Positions 28,568-37,314 are shown, counted from the stretch's first letter. The stretch is DNA of 64,000 nt from an uncultured Actinomycetes bacterium (GCA_946482365.1 CAMLQY010000005.1:36602-100601), one strand, 5' to 3'. The notes: generated by a model not told the origin, from the sequence alone. A program made the numbers and translations.

Positions 28568-28837
28568 ATGGCCGTTGGCGTTAAGTATGAGTTTCCCGCC
28601 GAGCTAATCGAGAGGGTCGCCGAGCGGGCCGCGGAGTTGCTCAATCAGCAGACCCAGGCCGATGACGCCTGGCTAGACGTCGGCGAAGCAGCCGAATACC
28701 TTCGGTGCCCGACGTCGCGGATCTACGCCTTGACTAGTGCAGGGAAGATTCCCCATCACCATGACGGTTCTCGCTTGCTGTTCCGGCGGAGCGAGCTCGA
28801 CGAATGGGTCGAGCGTGGCGGTGCTCGGCGATCCTAA
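28568..28837 (+). CDS. excisionase-type helix-turn-helix protein
   Basis: 89 residues. The C-terminal half is a winged HTH of the MerR/excisionase 'DNA-binding domain, excisionase family' type: AWLDVGEAAEYLRCPTSRIYALTSAGKIPHHHDGSRLLF, then RRSELDEWVERGG. The N-terminal 35 residues form a helix (LIERVAERAAELLNQQ). It faces the integrase gene at 28956, the usual arrangement for a recombination directionality factor that converts the integrase to excision. A simple repressor role cannot be excluded. Confidence 0.8.
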   Translation: MAVGVKYEFPAELIERVAERAAELLNQQTQADDAWLDVGEAAEYLRCPTSRIYALTSAGKIPHHHDGSRLLFRRSELDEWVERGGARRS

Positions 28838-28955
28838 GGCCGGACCTCCATATCGAAGCGGATCGAGGCTGGGCCGGCTCCGCTGGCGGGGTGGGCCGTC
28901 CCTCGATCCCACGACTGGGATCAAGGGACGGTTCTCGCCTGTGCCGACCCCTTCG

Positions 28956-30224
28956 CTACCCAGCGGCGCCGACCAGCTCGCGCTCGGCTTCTTCAGGGGC
29001 GGACGAAATGGAATCGATTCCGTCATCGACCTCCGTGATCCAGGCCGTGGATTCCTCCTCGGCTCCGCTTGCGCCTCCGGCTGGGTCTCGAGGTGGACCT
29101 TCGATCGCGCCATCGAAGAAGTCGGCGCCACCCACGCCGTCGTCCATGAGATGGACATAGGTGCGGAGCGTGAAGCCAGGATCCGCGTGGCCGAGCCAAA
29201 CTTGCACCTGCTTGATGTTCTTGCCGTCCTGAAACAAGAGCGACGCGCAGGTATGGCGAAACGCGTGGAAGCTGACCCAGGTCAGGCCCACAGCCTCCCG
29301 TGCTGGATTCAGCACGCGTTCGGCGATCTTGCCTCGGATCAACTCGGTGCCGACCGACGAAGGGAATACGGGCGACTTCGGTCCCCGGTAGGTTTCGCGA
29401 CGAAGGATCAAGAGCCGCGCTGTCATTTCCTTAGACAGCGGGATCTCGCGCCTGCCGGCGCCGCTCTTGAGCTTCCGGCGCTTGCCCCGGTAGAACTGCT
29501 CGCGCACCTTGATATGGGGGTGCTCTCCGAGCTCGACGTGTTCCCATCTCAAGCCGATGGCCTCGGAGATGCGAAGGCCGGTGTGGGTCAAGAACTCGAA
29601 GAAGAGACGCCACCTTGGGGGGATGGCCGCGAGCAAGAGCTTCAAATCGGCACGGGTCAGAGCCTTGGCCTGCTCTTCGGTTGGATCGTCGTCGGTGGCA
29701 GCTTGTGGGATGCGGACGCCCCGAACCGGATTCGAGGAGATAAGGCCGTCCTCAACGGCCGTGGCGAACAGGGCCGAGAGGGCTGCGCGCAGCTTCTTGA
29801 TTGCGGACGTGCTTTTGTCTTCGCGCCGCAAGAGGCCGAACAGCTCGCGAACATCGCCAGATTCGATCTGGGTAAGCCTCCAGGTTCGCCAGCGCGGCAA
29901 GGCGTGTGCCTCGATCGGTCGACGGTACTCGGGCCGCGTCGTCTCCGAGAATCCTCGGCTGGTCAACCCGGAATAGCTCTCGATCCAGCTGGGGAAGTAC
30001 TCGCCGAACCGGATTTTGGATTTAGGCCGGCTGTCGCCGGTGCTCTTGCCCGACTTCTTTTCGCACGCCTCTTTCCAGGTGGCGCAGGTCTCCTTGTGCT
30101 GCCGGCCGCGATGGCGCCAGATAACGACATAGGAGCAGTCGCAGCGCGTCTTCCCCTTGCACCCCTTGACATGCCGCCGGAAGATGCCCGGCGTTTTGGT
30201 CTTGGTCAGCTCGACCTTGGCCAT
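28956..30224 (-). CDS. tyrosine recombinase / integrase
   Basis: 422 residues. The N-terminal arm-binding region (1-70) has a CxxKTRCDC segment, and a SAM-like core-binding domain spans about 75-180. The catalytic domain has the active-site Arg in THTGLRISEAIGL (about 216), HAFRH (about 320) and GHADPGFTLRTY with the nucleophile Tyr near 354. A C-terminal acidic tail of about 60 residues is unusual but not disruptive. All catalytic residues are present, so it is predicted to be active. It lies 280 bp from a tRNA-Glu 3' fragment at 30505, with repeats in between, as expected for an attachment site next to its integrase. Confidence 0.92.
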   Translation of the reverse strand: MAKVELTKTKTPGIFRRHVKGCKGKTRCDCSYVVIWRHRGRQHKETCATWKEACEKKSGKSTGDSRPKSKIRFGEYFPSWIESYSGLTSRGFSETTRPEYRRPIEAHALPRWRTWRLTQIESGDVRELFGLLRREDKSTSAIKKLRAALSALFATAVEDGLISSNPVRGVRIPQAATDDDPTEEQAKALTRADLKLLLAAIPPRWRLFFEFLTHTGLRISEAIGLRWEHVELGEHPHIKVREQFYRGKRRKLKSGAGRREIPLSKEMTARLLILRRETYRGPKSPVFPSSVGTELIRGKIAERVLNPAREAVGLTWVSFHAFRHTCASLLFQDGKNIKQVQVWLGHADPGFTLRTYVHLMDDGVGGADFFDGAIEGPPRDPAGGASGAEEESTAWITEVDDGIDSISSAPEEAERELVGAAG

Positions 30225-30283
30225 GATGCCCTCCTTGTTGAGGTTTCATGGCCCTATGCACGGATGGGGAGGACCTCGCGCCA

Positions 30284-30322
30284 CCCCCTGGTTTCCGGAT
30301 TGACGATCCGGAAACCAGGGGG
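30284..30322. repeat. 17-bp perfect inverted repeat between integrase and att site
   Basis: Arms CCCCCTGGTTTCCGGAT (30284-30300) and its complement (30306-30322) flank the 5-base spacer TGACG. The right half repeats the tRNA fragment at 30505: both read TTCCGGATT, five differing bases, TCCGGAAACC, then a G run and TTCG. It lies 60 bp upstream of the integrase start. An integrase core-type site, an operator or a decayed second attachment site are the options. Confidence 0.6.
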
Positions 30323-30406
30323 TTCGGAGCGCATCGGTTCGGTTCAGAGTCCGGATACCTCCCGAGCAACACAATGCGGCCCGCGGCAACAGAAAGGCAA
30401 CAAGAG

Positions 30407-30504
30407 GGCCGCAACCAGCCGCAAAGCCCCTGTTGCCCCAGACCCGCAGAATCCGCTTGGGAGCGCGAAAATACAAAGCTGGCCGTAGACAGCCGCAAAG
30501 CGCC
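30407..30504 (+). repeat. pair of 24-bp direct repeats, possible integrase arm sites
   Basis: Two imperfect copies at 30407-30430 and 30481-30504 both end in AGCCGCAAAG followed by C-rich bases, and they start with GGCCG. They are spaced 74 bp apart. The second abuts the tRNA-derived core. Direct repeats beside a core site are typical arm-binding sites for tyrosine integrases. Confidence 0.45.
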
Positions 30505-30553
30505 TTCCGGATTCTCAGTCCGGAAACCGGGGTTCGAATCCCCGTAGCGGTAC
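30505..30553 (+). tRNA. 3' part of a tRNA-Glu(CUC) gene, probable attachment core
   Basis: The segment folds as the 3' half of a tRNA. It shows an anticodon stem CCGGA/TCCGG around the loop TTCTCAG (anticodon CTC), a four-base variable loop, the T arm CGGGG-TTCGAAT-CCCCG, acceptor strand TAGCGGT and discriminator A. No matching 5' acceptor strand or D arm precedes it: the upstream bases are the direct repeat. It is therefore a truncated copy, as left when an element integrates in the anticodon region of a tRNA gene. The intact copy should be at the far end of the element and was not found in this window. Confidence 0.65.
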
Positions 30554-30565
30554 TTACGCCGAGAG

Positions 30566-31594
30566 TCACTGCTCGCAGATACCGGTCAGCGGCCGAGCTT
30601 GCAGGATCCAGACCGTTCGGGCGCTGTCGATCGCCCACTCGATGTCTTGGGGCGAACCGTAATGGGCCTCGATGCATAGGCCGAGCTCGGCGATTCGCCT
30701 GACCTCCGCATCGCTCAGGACGGGATCGGCGGCTCGCGCGGGATGAGGTGGGCGGGCAATCGTGCCTTTGGCGCTCGCTGGGATCGCCTCGGTCTTCCTG
30801 TGGCGAATCTGGCGCCGCTCGATCGCCAGGGTTTCCTTGTCGACAAAGAAGCGGTCGGGGCGTACCGTGCCGGCAGTCACCTGCGCGCTGCCAAAGGCGG
30901 CCTCGATCACAAGCCGGTCTCTGGCGCCGGTGGCGGGATTGATCGTGAGGATTACTCCCGCTCGGGTCGTCTCGATCTGCCGCTGGACGATCACGGCAAT
31001 GTCCATCTCGGCCTGGGGAAGACGCTTCGCCGCCCGATATAGGAGGGAGCGGGCATTGAAGAGGGAGGACCAGCATTGCCGGACCGCATCCAGCAGGGAG
31101 GCGGTCCCGCGTACGTCGAGCAGGGTCTCGTTCATGCCGGCGAAGGAGGCCGCGGCGGTGTCCTCTGCGGTCGCAGAGGAGCGGACGGCGACAGCTGGGT
31201 CCTCCACCCCGTCAGCCAGGCGCAGGTAGGCGTCGGATATCGCCTCCTCGAGCCGCTTCGGCATCGGCTCTCTCTCGACCATGCGACGGATCTCTTTTGC
31301 CGCGCGAGAGAGCTGCAAGGCGTCGTCGATGTCTGCGCTGGCAAGGCGTGTGGCGATTCTCTCGCGCAGGTCCGTGGCGTTGCCGAGATCCGCGAAAGCA
31401 GAGGTACCGACTACGAAGCCAGGAGGTACCGGCAGTTCGGTGGCAGTCAGCCCGGCGAGGTTCGCCCCCTTTCCACCGGCACGGGCGGCATCCGCGCGGC
31501 CCAGCTCGTCGAAGTCAATTACCGCGCAGGGAGGTTCCGGACCACCGGGGGTCTCGGCTGTGTCCCGCCACAGCGGCGCGTTCTCTTGCGGCAT
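30566..31594 (-). CDS. stand-alone ATP-grasp domain of PEP synthase / PPDK type
   Basis: 342 residues from ATG 31594 (MPQENAPLW). The frame is open to 31855 but that part is Arg-rich and unlike the family. Landmarks of the N-terminal nucleotide-binding domain of PEP synthase/pyruvate phosphate dikinase occur in order: GGKGANL, PPGFVV, VRSSATAEDTAAASFAGMNE, GVILTINPATG, and GSPQDIEWAID with WILQARPLT at the very end. In normal enzymes this is followed by the phosphohistidine swivel and the PEP-binding barrel. Here the protein stops at that point. Separate genes for a swivel domain (37311) and a pyruvate-kinase-like barrel (40636) lie in the facing cluster, so this may be the kinase piece of a split phosphotransferase. 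Confidence 0.88.
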   Translation of the reverse strand: MPQENAPLWRDTAETPGGPEPPCAVIDFDELGRADAARAGGKGANLAGLTATELPVPPGFVVGTSAFADLGNATDLRERIATRLASADIDDALQLSRAAKEIRRMVEREPMPKRLEEAISDAYLRLADGVEDPAVAVRSSATAEDTAAASFAGMNETLLDVRGTASLLDAVRQCWSSLFNARSLLYRAAKRLPQAEMDIAVIVQRQIETTRAGVILTINPATGARDRLVIEAAFGSAQVTAGTVRPDRFFVDKETLAIERRQIRHRKTEAIPASAKGTIARPPHPARAADPVLSDAEVRRIAELGLCIEAHYGSPQDIEWAIDSARTVWILQARPLTGICEQ

Positions 31595-31887
31595 CGGCCA
31601 ACCGTAGAGAAGCCAGCGCACCGGTTCCCCTCGGGCCGCACCTCGGTGGCCTCGGTCGGCACCATCGGTCGCATCGCTTTTCGACACAGATCGGTGTCGA
31701 GTTTCCTCGCAGCGAGGCGCGTCAGGCCGGGCGTGGTATTGCCGCCGCTCGAAAGCCGCTGCTATTCGCGCTCTCGACGACCGAGGCTGACGCTGCTTGG
31801 CCCGACTCCGAAAAGTCCCTCGGTTAGAGGGCTCGCCAGTGTGCTGACCATGCAAGGGCTGGATCGTGCAACGACAGAGGAGGAAAG
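31595..31887. promoter_or_regulatory. divergent intergenic region, probable promoters for 30566 and 31888
   Basis: 293 bases between two genes pointing away from each other. Both strands are open for long stretches because of high GC, but codon use is not protein-like. A clear ribosome site (AGAGGAGGAAAG) precedes the GTG at 31888. No operator repeats were recognised. Confidence 0.4.
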
Positions 31888-32187
31888 GTGAAACCGCACC
31901 ACCATCATCGCGACCGATGGATCGTCAACTTCGAGGGCCCGCTCTCGGCTGTGGAGTTCGGCAAGTTGCTGGAGCGCTATGGCGGTGAACTCGCGCGTTC
32001 TGGATCCCTGCGAATCGACGGCACCGCTGTGGACGCGCCGGAGAAGGTCCATGCCGTGGTCCGCCATGAGGAGGCACCCCACGGGCTCGTAGTCAAATTC
32101 GAGGCGCACTGGGGAGAGGGTGAGAGCCAGAGGGTAACCAAGCAGATCGGCGACCTGCTGCTCGAGCCCCTGCAGGGCGGTAAGTAG
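31888..32187 (+). CDS. amphi-Trp domain protein
   Basis: 99 residues from a GTG with the strong ribosome site AGAGGAGG. The layout is a short basic/His-rich head (HHHH near residue 4), a helix LSAVEFGKLLERYGGELARSG, two strands and a closing EAHWGEG. This matches the small amphi-Trp domain family, whose helix-strand plan and conserved aromatic in the last strand are visible. Its molecular role is not established. It is the first gene of the cluster and is followed after 20 bases by a membrane protein. Confidence 0.6.
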   Translation: MKPHHHHRDRWIVNFEGPLSAVEFGKLLERYGGELARSGSLRIDGTAVDAPEKVHAVVRHEEAPHGLVVKFEAHWGEGESQRVTKQIGDLLLEPLQGGK

Positions 32188-32207
32188 GCAAGAGGGGGGA
32201 GGCAAGC

Positions 32208-33803
32208 ATGTCGACGACGACTCCCGCTGGGCTGCGCTTGCGCTGGCCGAAGATGCCGCTGCCGCACGAGAAGGACTCGGACCCTGCGCGTTCGCTCGCG
32301 AAGGAACTGCGTACGGCTGCGGCCGAATGTGGCCTCGGGGCTGACGAAGTCGTCCAGCTGCTCTGGGCGGACCCGGAGGTGAGACAGCACCTGTCCCATG
32401 CGGAACTCGCCGCCGAAACCCGGCGCATCTTCGGGGAGAGCGGCAAAGGCCGCCCCCAGGCGCTTGCCCTGATCGCCAAGCGACTGGGCGATGCGGTCGG
32501 CCGCACCTTCGACCACAAAAGGGTGGTCGGCCCGGGGCAGCGGGCGCTGTCGCGCCTCAGCACCGTTGTTGGGGGGATGATATTCCTAGTCGTCTCCTAC
32601 CTGGTCATCGGCGGTCTTGCGCTGGGCGAAAGCCACCTGCTCGGAGACCAGGGAGGCGTGGTCAGCCTCGTCGCGTTTTTCGCCAGTTTGCTGGTATTGG
32701 GCCTGTTCGAGGCGCTCCACATCAGCGTCACCCAACTGAAGACCTCCGACCTGACGGGTGTCGCCCTCACCCACCCGCTGGCGCTGCGCCTCCATCGCGA
32801 GTTCCGCGACAACTTCGGGATCCAGCGGTTCCTAGCGGGGCGTCAGATCGCCGTCATCTTCACGGTTTTCCTGATCTCGGCGATCACGGCCTTCCCCGAC
32901 ATGGAAACTTGGCCCCTCACCGAAACCTCGCTTCCGGGGGTGGTGCGGCCACTGCTGGCGATCGGCGTCCCCGGCGCTTTCTTCACTCTCTGGTTGGCCC
33001 AGCTCGCTCCGCAGTTCATCGCCACCGAGCGTCCGCTGACGCTGATGAGCGCCCGAGTGGTGGGAGTCGCGTTCCGCATAGCGCTGGTGCTCGAGGCGAT
33101 CGGCCTCGGCAAGCCCGGCTTCTGGATCAGCGACGCCTTGCCGGATGCCGAGGAGAAGCCGCCTTCCTCTCCCGGCAAACGCTGGGCTGAGTCGGCGAGC
33201 GAGGTGGAGGGTCTGGGGGTTGTCGGGATCAAGCGGTTCTGGCGAGTCGGTCCCGAGCGATCGGGACTCGAAGCGGAGACGATCACGGCCTTCTTCGGGG
33301 ACGGGCGCCAGAGCTGGATAGACCGCAGCATCATGCTGCCCGGCGCTGCCGAGCACCTGGAGCTGGACATGACCCTGCGCGGGCAGAACGCGGAGTTCGG
33401 CCTGTTCCAGACAGGGCTCTCCGAGGAGCGGCTACAGAGCGGGGACCGGCGCCTGCACAAGTCGGCGATTCCGGCGGTCGGCGCCTTCGGGCCCGGCGAC
33501 TCCCTCTCGACCCGCCTGAGCGCTTCCTTCGCCGGGCCGATCTCCCGTGACGTCGTCCACACGGATCGGCCGGTCCGGTACCTGCTCCTGCGGGTCGAAC
33601 CGGCAAGCGAGCCCGCTCATATGCCCCCGGCCCATCTGTGGACCTACCGGGTCGGCGACGGGGTCACCGACTTGACGCCGGAGGGGGAGCCGCTGCTGAT
33701 CCTCCCCAGCATGGAGGATCGGGGCCTACCGGTGATCGAGCACGTCGTCGTCTTTCCCCAGGCGAACACGCTCTACGTCTTCGAGTGGGAGATCGGGTTT
33801 TGA
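32208..33803 (+). CDS. polytopic membrane protein with C-terminal beta-rich domain, unknown family
   Basis: 531 residues starting at ATG 32208 after GGGGGAGGC. The N-terminal 110 residues are soluble and helical. Five probable membrane spans lie between about 117 and 300 (for example VVGGMIFLVVSYLVIGGLAL, VVSLVAFFASLLVLGLFEAL, IAVIFTVFLISAI). The last 200 residues are soluble and strand-rich, with RSIMLPGAAEHLELDMTLRG and a C-terminal VVVFPQANTLYVFEWEIGF. No known transporter or enzyme motif is seen. The TTGA overlap with the ABC exporter gene suggests the two act together at the membrane. Confidence 0.75.
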   Translation: MSTTTPAGLRLRWPKMPLPHEKDSDPARSLAKELRTAAAECGLGADEVVQLLWADPEVRQHLSHAELAAETRRIFGESGKGRPQALALIAKRLGDAVGRTFDHKRVVGPGQRALSRLSTVVGGMIFLVVSYLVIGGLALGESHLLGDQGGVVSLVAFFASLLVLGLFEALHISVTQLKTSDLTGVALTHPLALRLHREFRDNFGIQRFLAGRQIAVIFTVFLISAITAFPDMETWPLTETSLPGVVRPLLAIGVPGAFFTLWLAQLAPQFIATERPLTLMSARVVGVAFRIALVLEAIGLGKPGFWISDALPDAEEKPPSSPGKRWAESASEVEGLGVVGIKRFWRVGPERSGLEAETITAFFGDGRQSWIDRSIMLPGAAEHLELDMTLRGQNAEFGLFQTGLSEERLQSGDRRLHKSAIPAVGAFGPGDSLSTRLSASFAGPISRDVVHTDRPVRYLLLRVEPASEPAHMPPAHLWTYRVGDGVTDLTPEGEPLLILPSMEDRGLPVIEHVVVFPQANTLYVFEWEIGF

Positions 33804-35608
33804 GACCGCGCGAAGGCCGCGATGGCGCCTACGAGATGGGAGTTCCGCGCCTCTGGCTGAGCGTCTGGAGGATGCTCGACCGCCGCGCCAAGGCGATGCT
33901 CGGGATCGCGTTCGTGGCGATGGGCGGGTCGGCGATCCTGCGGGCAGCGATTCCTCTCCTGATCGGGCTCTTGGTCGATCGCACGATCTCCACGGGCAGC
34001 ATCGGCTTTTCCGACATCTGGCCCTACCTAGGCGCGATCGGGCTGCTTGTGGTGACGCAGCAGCTGCTCGAGGTCGTCCGCCGGCAGCTGGTCGAGAACG
34101 TTGGCACCGCGCTCGAGCGGGACAACCGCACTCGTGTCTGCCGGCACATGCTGCGGGTCGATCTCGATCAGCTGCACGGAACGCGCGTCGGCATGCTCTA
34201 CGGGCGCGCCAATCGCAGTATTGAGGGAACCACCAAGCTGCTCAAGCTGGGAGCGATAGACCTGCTGCCTGCGGTGGTAACAGCCGTGGCGGCGCTGGCC
34301 GTGGCCCTCGCCAAGAGCCTCGAGGTCGGTCTGGTGATGGCGATGGTTGTGCCGACGAGCTTTGCGATCGTCAGGCTCCAAGTCCGCAGCCAGGCCGGCA
34401 TCCGGGTTGAGGTTCGGGACCACAAGGACGAGATCGACGGCCAGATCGTCGAGCTGCTGCCGCTGCTGGACTCGGTCCGCGCGGCCGGCGCCCAGGGTTA
34501 CTTCACCGAGCGCGTCGGAGCGGCCTGCGACCGGCTGCGGGCAACCGAGCTGCGCCATCACCGGGCGATGTCGCTGTTCGACGCCGGGAAGTTCCTCAAC
34601 GAGGGGTTTTGGCTGCTGGCGGTCCTCTGGGCCGCGCTCGGGGTCAGCGGCTCCGCCGGCTCGGCCGGGGACGTGACGACCTACGCGCTGCTCTTCACCG
34701 GCGTATTGATGCCCCTACGAGAGCTACACCGAATCATCGACGAGACCTCCGAGAGCAGTCTGCAGGCCCGCGACCTACTCGACCTGCTGAGCGAGCCCGA
34801 GGACGAGGGCTTTGCCCGTGCGGGTGGAGGAGAGCTGCCGCGGTTGCCCGCCGCCGCGGCGCCGGCGGTCCAGCTCGACGGGCTCCGCTACACCCACCAG
34901 GGAGCCGAGTTGCCGGTGCTCGACGGGATCGACCTCGTCGTGGGGCGCGGCGAACGGGTCGGGATCGTCGGTCGCTCCGGGTGCGGTAAGTCGACGCTGT
35001 TGCAGGTCCTGCGGCGCTTCCACCACGGTTTCGACGGAAGCGTCTGGCTTTTTGGAGAGCCGCTGCGGGAGCTCGACCACGAGCTGCTCGCGGAGTGGAT
35101 CGGATACGTCCCCCAGTTTCCTCACATCCTGCGGGACACCGTCGCGGGCAACATCGCCTTCGGCCATTCCGCGTGTCGTGCGGAGATCGAGGCGGCTGCG
35201 CGCCGGGCGCAGATCCACGACGACGTGGTCGTGCTGAGGGAGGGCTACGAGACCGGCATCGGCGAGCGGGGGTCGACTCTCTCGGGCGGTCAGCGGCAGC
35301 GGATCTGCATCGCTCGCAGCCTCCTGCGCGAACCGGACCTGCTTTTGCTCGACGAGCCGACCTCCTCGCTGGACTCGATGGCCGAGCGTGGCGTGCAGGC
35401 GGCGATCGACTCCCTTAGTGGGGTCACCGTGCTGATGGTGGCTCACCGCCTGCGGACGCTGCAGAACTTCGACCGGATCGTCGTGCTCAAGGACGGCGCG
35501 ATCAGCGAAGAAGGCAGCTTCCACCAGCTCGCTGTGGGCGGGGGGATGTTCGAGCAGATGCTGCACGAGCAGGAGGCGGATCGCCGAGATCATCCGCTGG
35601 CGGCATGA
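33800..35608 (+). CDS. ABC exporter with fused membrane and ATPase domains
   Basis: 602 residues from a TTG that overlaps the stop of the membrane protein gene (TTGA), with GGGAG 8-10 bases upstream. ATG 33836 is the alternative and would shorten it by 12 residues. The N-terminal part is a six-span exporter membrane domain, and the ATPase domain begins near 350. It carries GRSGCGKST, the Q-loop YVPQFPHILRDT, signature LSGGQRQRICIARSLL, Walker B LLLLDEPTSSLD and the switch His in VAHRL. All catalytic motifs are intact. It could act as a homodimer or export a peptide or lipid for the cluster. No peptidase domain is attached. Confidence 0.88.
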   Translation: MRPREGRDGAYEMGVPRLWLSVWRMLDRRAKAMLGIAFVAMGGSAILRAAIPLLIGLLVDRTISTGSIGFSDIWPYLGAIGLLVVTQQLLEVVRRQLVENVGTALERDNRTRVCRHMLRVDLDQLHGTRVGMLYGRANRSIEGTTKLLKLGAIDLLPAVVTAVAALAVALAKSLEVGLVMAMVVPTSFAIVRLQVRSQAGIRVEVRDHKDEIDGQIVELLPLLDSVRAAGAQGYFTERVGAACDRLRATELRHHRAMSLFDAGKFLNEGFWLLAVLWAALGVSGSAGSAGDVTTYALLFTGVLMPLRELHRIIDETSESSLQARDLLDLLSEPEDEGFARAGGGELPRLPAAAAPAVQLDGLRYTHQGAELPVLDGIDLVVGRGERVGIVGRSGCGKSTLLQVLRRFHHGFDGSVWLFGEPLRELDHELLAEWIGYVPQFPHILRDTVAGNIAFGHSACRAEIEAAARRAQIHDDVVVLREGYETGIGERGSTLSGGQRQRICIARSLLREPDLLLLDEPTSSLDSMAERGVQAAIDSLSGVTVLMVAHRLRTLQNFDRIVVLKDGAISEEGSFHQLAVGGGMFEQMLHEQEADRRDHPLAA

Positions 35609-35760
35609 GCTCGAGCCTCTTCGAGCGGCGTGTGCTGGGACATGGCCGCAGGTGGGGGCAGCGGGCGACACAACGCGTACCGAAATATTTACAGATAGAT
35701 TTTCGCTCCGCTCAGCGCCACTCAATCGAGGGTCGGCGTGCACGGCAAAGGATCTGGTCG

Positions 35761-37314
35761 ATGCCGGTTCTCACTGCTCCCAGTACAGACGAGCTTGTCA
35801 AAGACCTCGACAGGGTGACTCGGTATGGCCTGCCGAAGGCGCAGGAGCAGAGCCTCACGGCCCTGACGGCGATCTTGAACACCGTCCAGGAAACCCCGAA
35901 AGGGGGAGAGGTCACGTTCGAGCTGCTGCTCCGAGAGGCGGTGCACAGGGCGGGAGAGGCGGGGCCTGGAGAGAACGTGGCCCTTCTCTACGGGCTGGAC
36001 GGGCTCGATCTCCCGGCCGAAGCCCGATACGTGGAGATCAGCCACAAGGTCCACCTCAGCCCCAACACCGTCGGCCGGGAGAGACGCCGGGTCTGGAACA
36101 CAGCGGTGGCGGGGCATCTCCTCGATATCTTCAACGAGGCGGCGGTGGCGGCGGTGGGCAGGATTCCGGTGTCCGAAGAGACGCGCGAGCGACTGGGGAA
36201 ACTCTGCGCGGTCGCTGCTCTGCAGCTTGCGGCGGCCCAGTTGCCCGACGGGTCCTGGCCCGCCCGGGTCGGCGTAGCGGGCGGCGTCGGTGACATCAGT
36301 CTCACCTCGTGGGCGGCATCGGCCCTGCACAAGGTCCTCGACCTCGACGCCGACTCGATCGCCACGACGCGCAAGTGGATTACCGATCACCACAACCCCG
36401 AGCTCGGCGGATTCGGATCCGCTGACAAGGGGGATCACCCGCCCGGCTATCGGACCGCGCACGAGATCGAGCCCTCTCCACGCGAGACCGCCTCCGCGAT
36501 CAAGATCCTCAACCAACTGGATGACCGCCCGGAGCGGCGGGTCGGACGCGGAATCCACTATCTGATCCAACACGCCTCCGCCCAGGGCGGATGGCCGGGG
36601 TCGGGCGACACGAGCGCTCGTGGTCATCTCCTCACCACGGCCTACGTTCTCGACGCCCTGCTGGCGGTCACCCCGAACGTCCGTCATCTCGACGAAGTGC
36701 TGGACGAGCAGGAATACGACTTGATCGACGACCGGTTCGAGGAGAAGGTCCACAACGGCCTCGGCTGGGTCGCGCTGAAGCAGGTGGACGGAGGCTGGGG
36801 TAACAACGGCGAGCCGGAGCCATATGTGACCGCGCAGGTGATCTGCTTCCTGCACCAGCTGATCACCCAGCGCAAACACGTGCGCGAAGGCGCGATCCGC
36901 TACCTCGCCGAAAGTCTCTCCGACGGTGGCCTGCCGGCGGAGGTGGGTGGGGAGCCGGCGATCGGGCCGACTGCGATGATGGTCTTCGGGCTTCTGCGTG
37001 GCACGACCACCGGCTGTGACGAGGAGTTGCTCGCTGCGGTCAACTTCCTCGGCCGGGCCGGATCCGAACGGCCCTCGCCGCTGCTCGACGTCTACTCCGC
37101 GACCTTCGCGCTGCTGCTCGGCGGCCAGGAGTGGGGGCTCGCCGCCAGCGATTGGCGCCCGACGGCATTGAAGGCGCTCGCGTCCCACCAGGCCGCGCGC
37201 GCGAGCGGCGGCTCGCCGGAAGAGATCGCCGACGAGACGCTGGACGGGCTCCCGCCGATGTTCCAGTCCTCGCGCGACGCTCTCGTCAGGATCCTCCAGG
37301 GGAGATGCGGATGA
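35761..37314 (+). CDS. alpha/alpha-toroid (squalene-cyclase/prenyltransferase repeat) protein
   Basis: 517 residues from ATG 35761 with AAAGGATC eight bases upstream. The frame is open to 35605, but the intervening bases include an AT-rich tract and read as Arg-rich sequence, so a separate transcript probably starts there. Residues 1-130 are helical and contain VHLSPNTVGRERRRVWNTAVAGHLL, which looks like a DNA-binding or sigma-type helix-turn-helix. Residues about 150-500 carry at least five QW-like repeats: PDGSWP, LGGFGSA, QGGWPG, DGGWGNN, DGGLPAE, each followed by a helix pair. The DxDD of squalene-hopene cyclases is not seen, so a binding or scaffold role is more likely than cyclisation. 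Confidence 0.75.
   Translation: MPVLTAPSTDELVKDLDRVTRYGLPKAQEQSLTALTAILNTVQETPKGGEVTFELLLREAVHRAGEAGPGENVALLYGLDGLDLPAEARYVEISHKVHLSPNTVGRERRRVWNTAVAGHLLDIFNEAAVAAVGRIPVSEETRERLGKLCAVAALQLAAAQLPDGSWPARVGVAGGVGDISLTSWAASALHKVLDLDADSIATTRKWITDHHNPELGGFGSADKGDHPPGYRTAHEIEPSPRETASAIKILNQLDDRPERRVGRGIHYLIQHASAQGGWPGSGDTSARGHLLTTAYVLDALLAVTPNVRHLDEVLDEQEYDLIDDRFEEKVHNGLGWVALKQVDGGWGNNGEPEPYVTAQVICFLHQLITQRKHVREGAIRYLAESLSDGGLPAEVGGEPAIGPTAMMVFGLLRGTTTGCDEELLAAVNFLGRAGSERPSPLLDVYSATFALLLGGQEWGLAASDWRPTALKALASHQAARASGGSPEEIADETLDGLPPMFQSSRDALVRILQGRCG

Noticed and set aside
30284..30322. Second complete tRNA gene suggested by the anticodon-arm-like palindrome
   Set aside because: The loop could read as an anticodon, but there is no T arm with TTCGA-type loop and stem, no D arm and no acceptor pairing.
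28737..30488. 583-codon plus-strand frame spanning the integrase region
   Set aside because: It is antisense to an integrase with all catalytic residues and runs into the repeats before the tRNA fragment.
30246..31076. Minus-strand frame reading GIRTPVSGLRIRK across the tRNA fragment
   Set aside because: Peptides of this kind are a known artefact of translating the 3' end of tRNA genes in antisense.
31595..31855. N-terminal extension of the ATP-grasp protein
   Set aside because: The residues are Arg/His-rich and unlike the family, and the domain starts normally after ATG 31594.
35605..35760. 52-codon N-terminal extension of the toroid protein starting at an ATGA overlap
   Set aside because: The overlap is attractive, but the segment holds an AT-rich tract and Arg-rich residues, while ATG 35761 has a good ribosome site.
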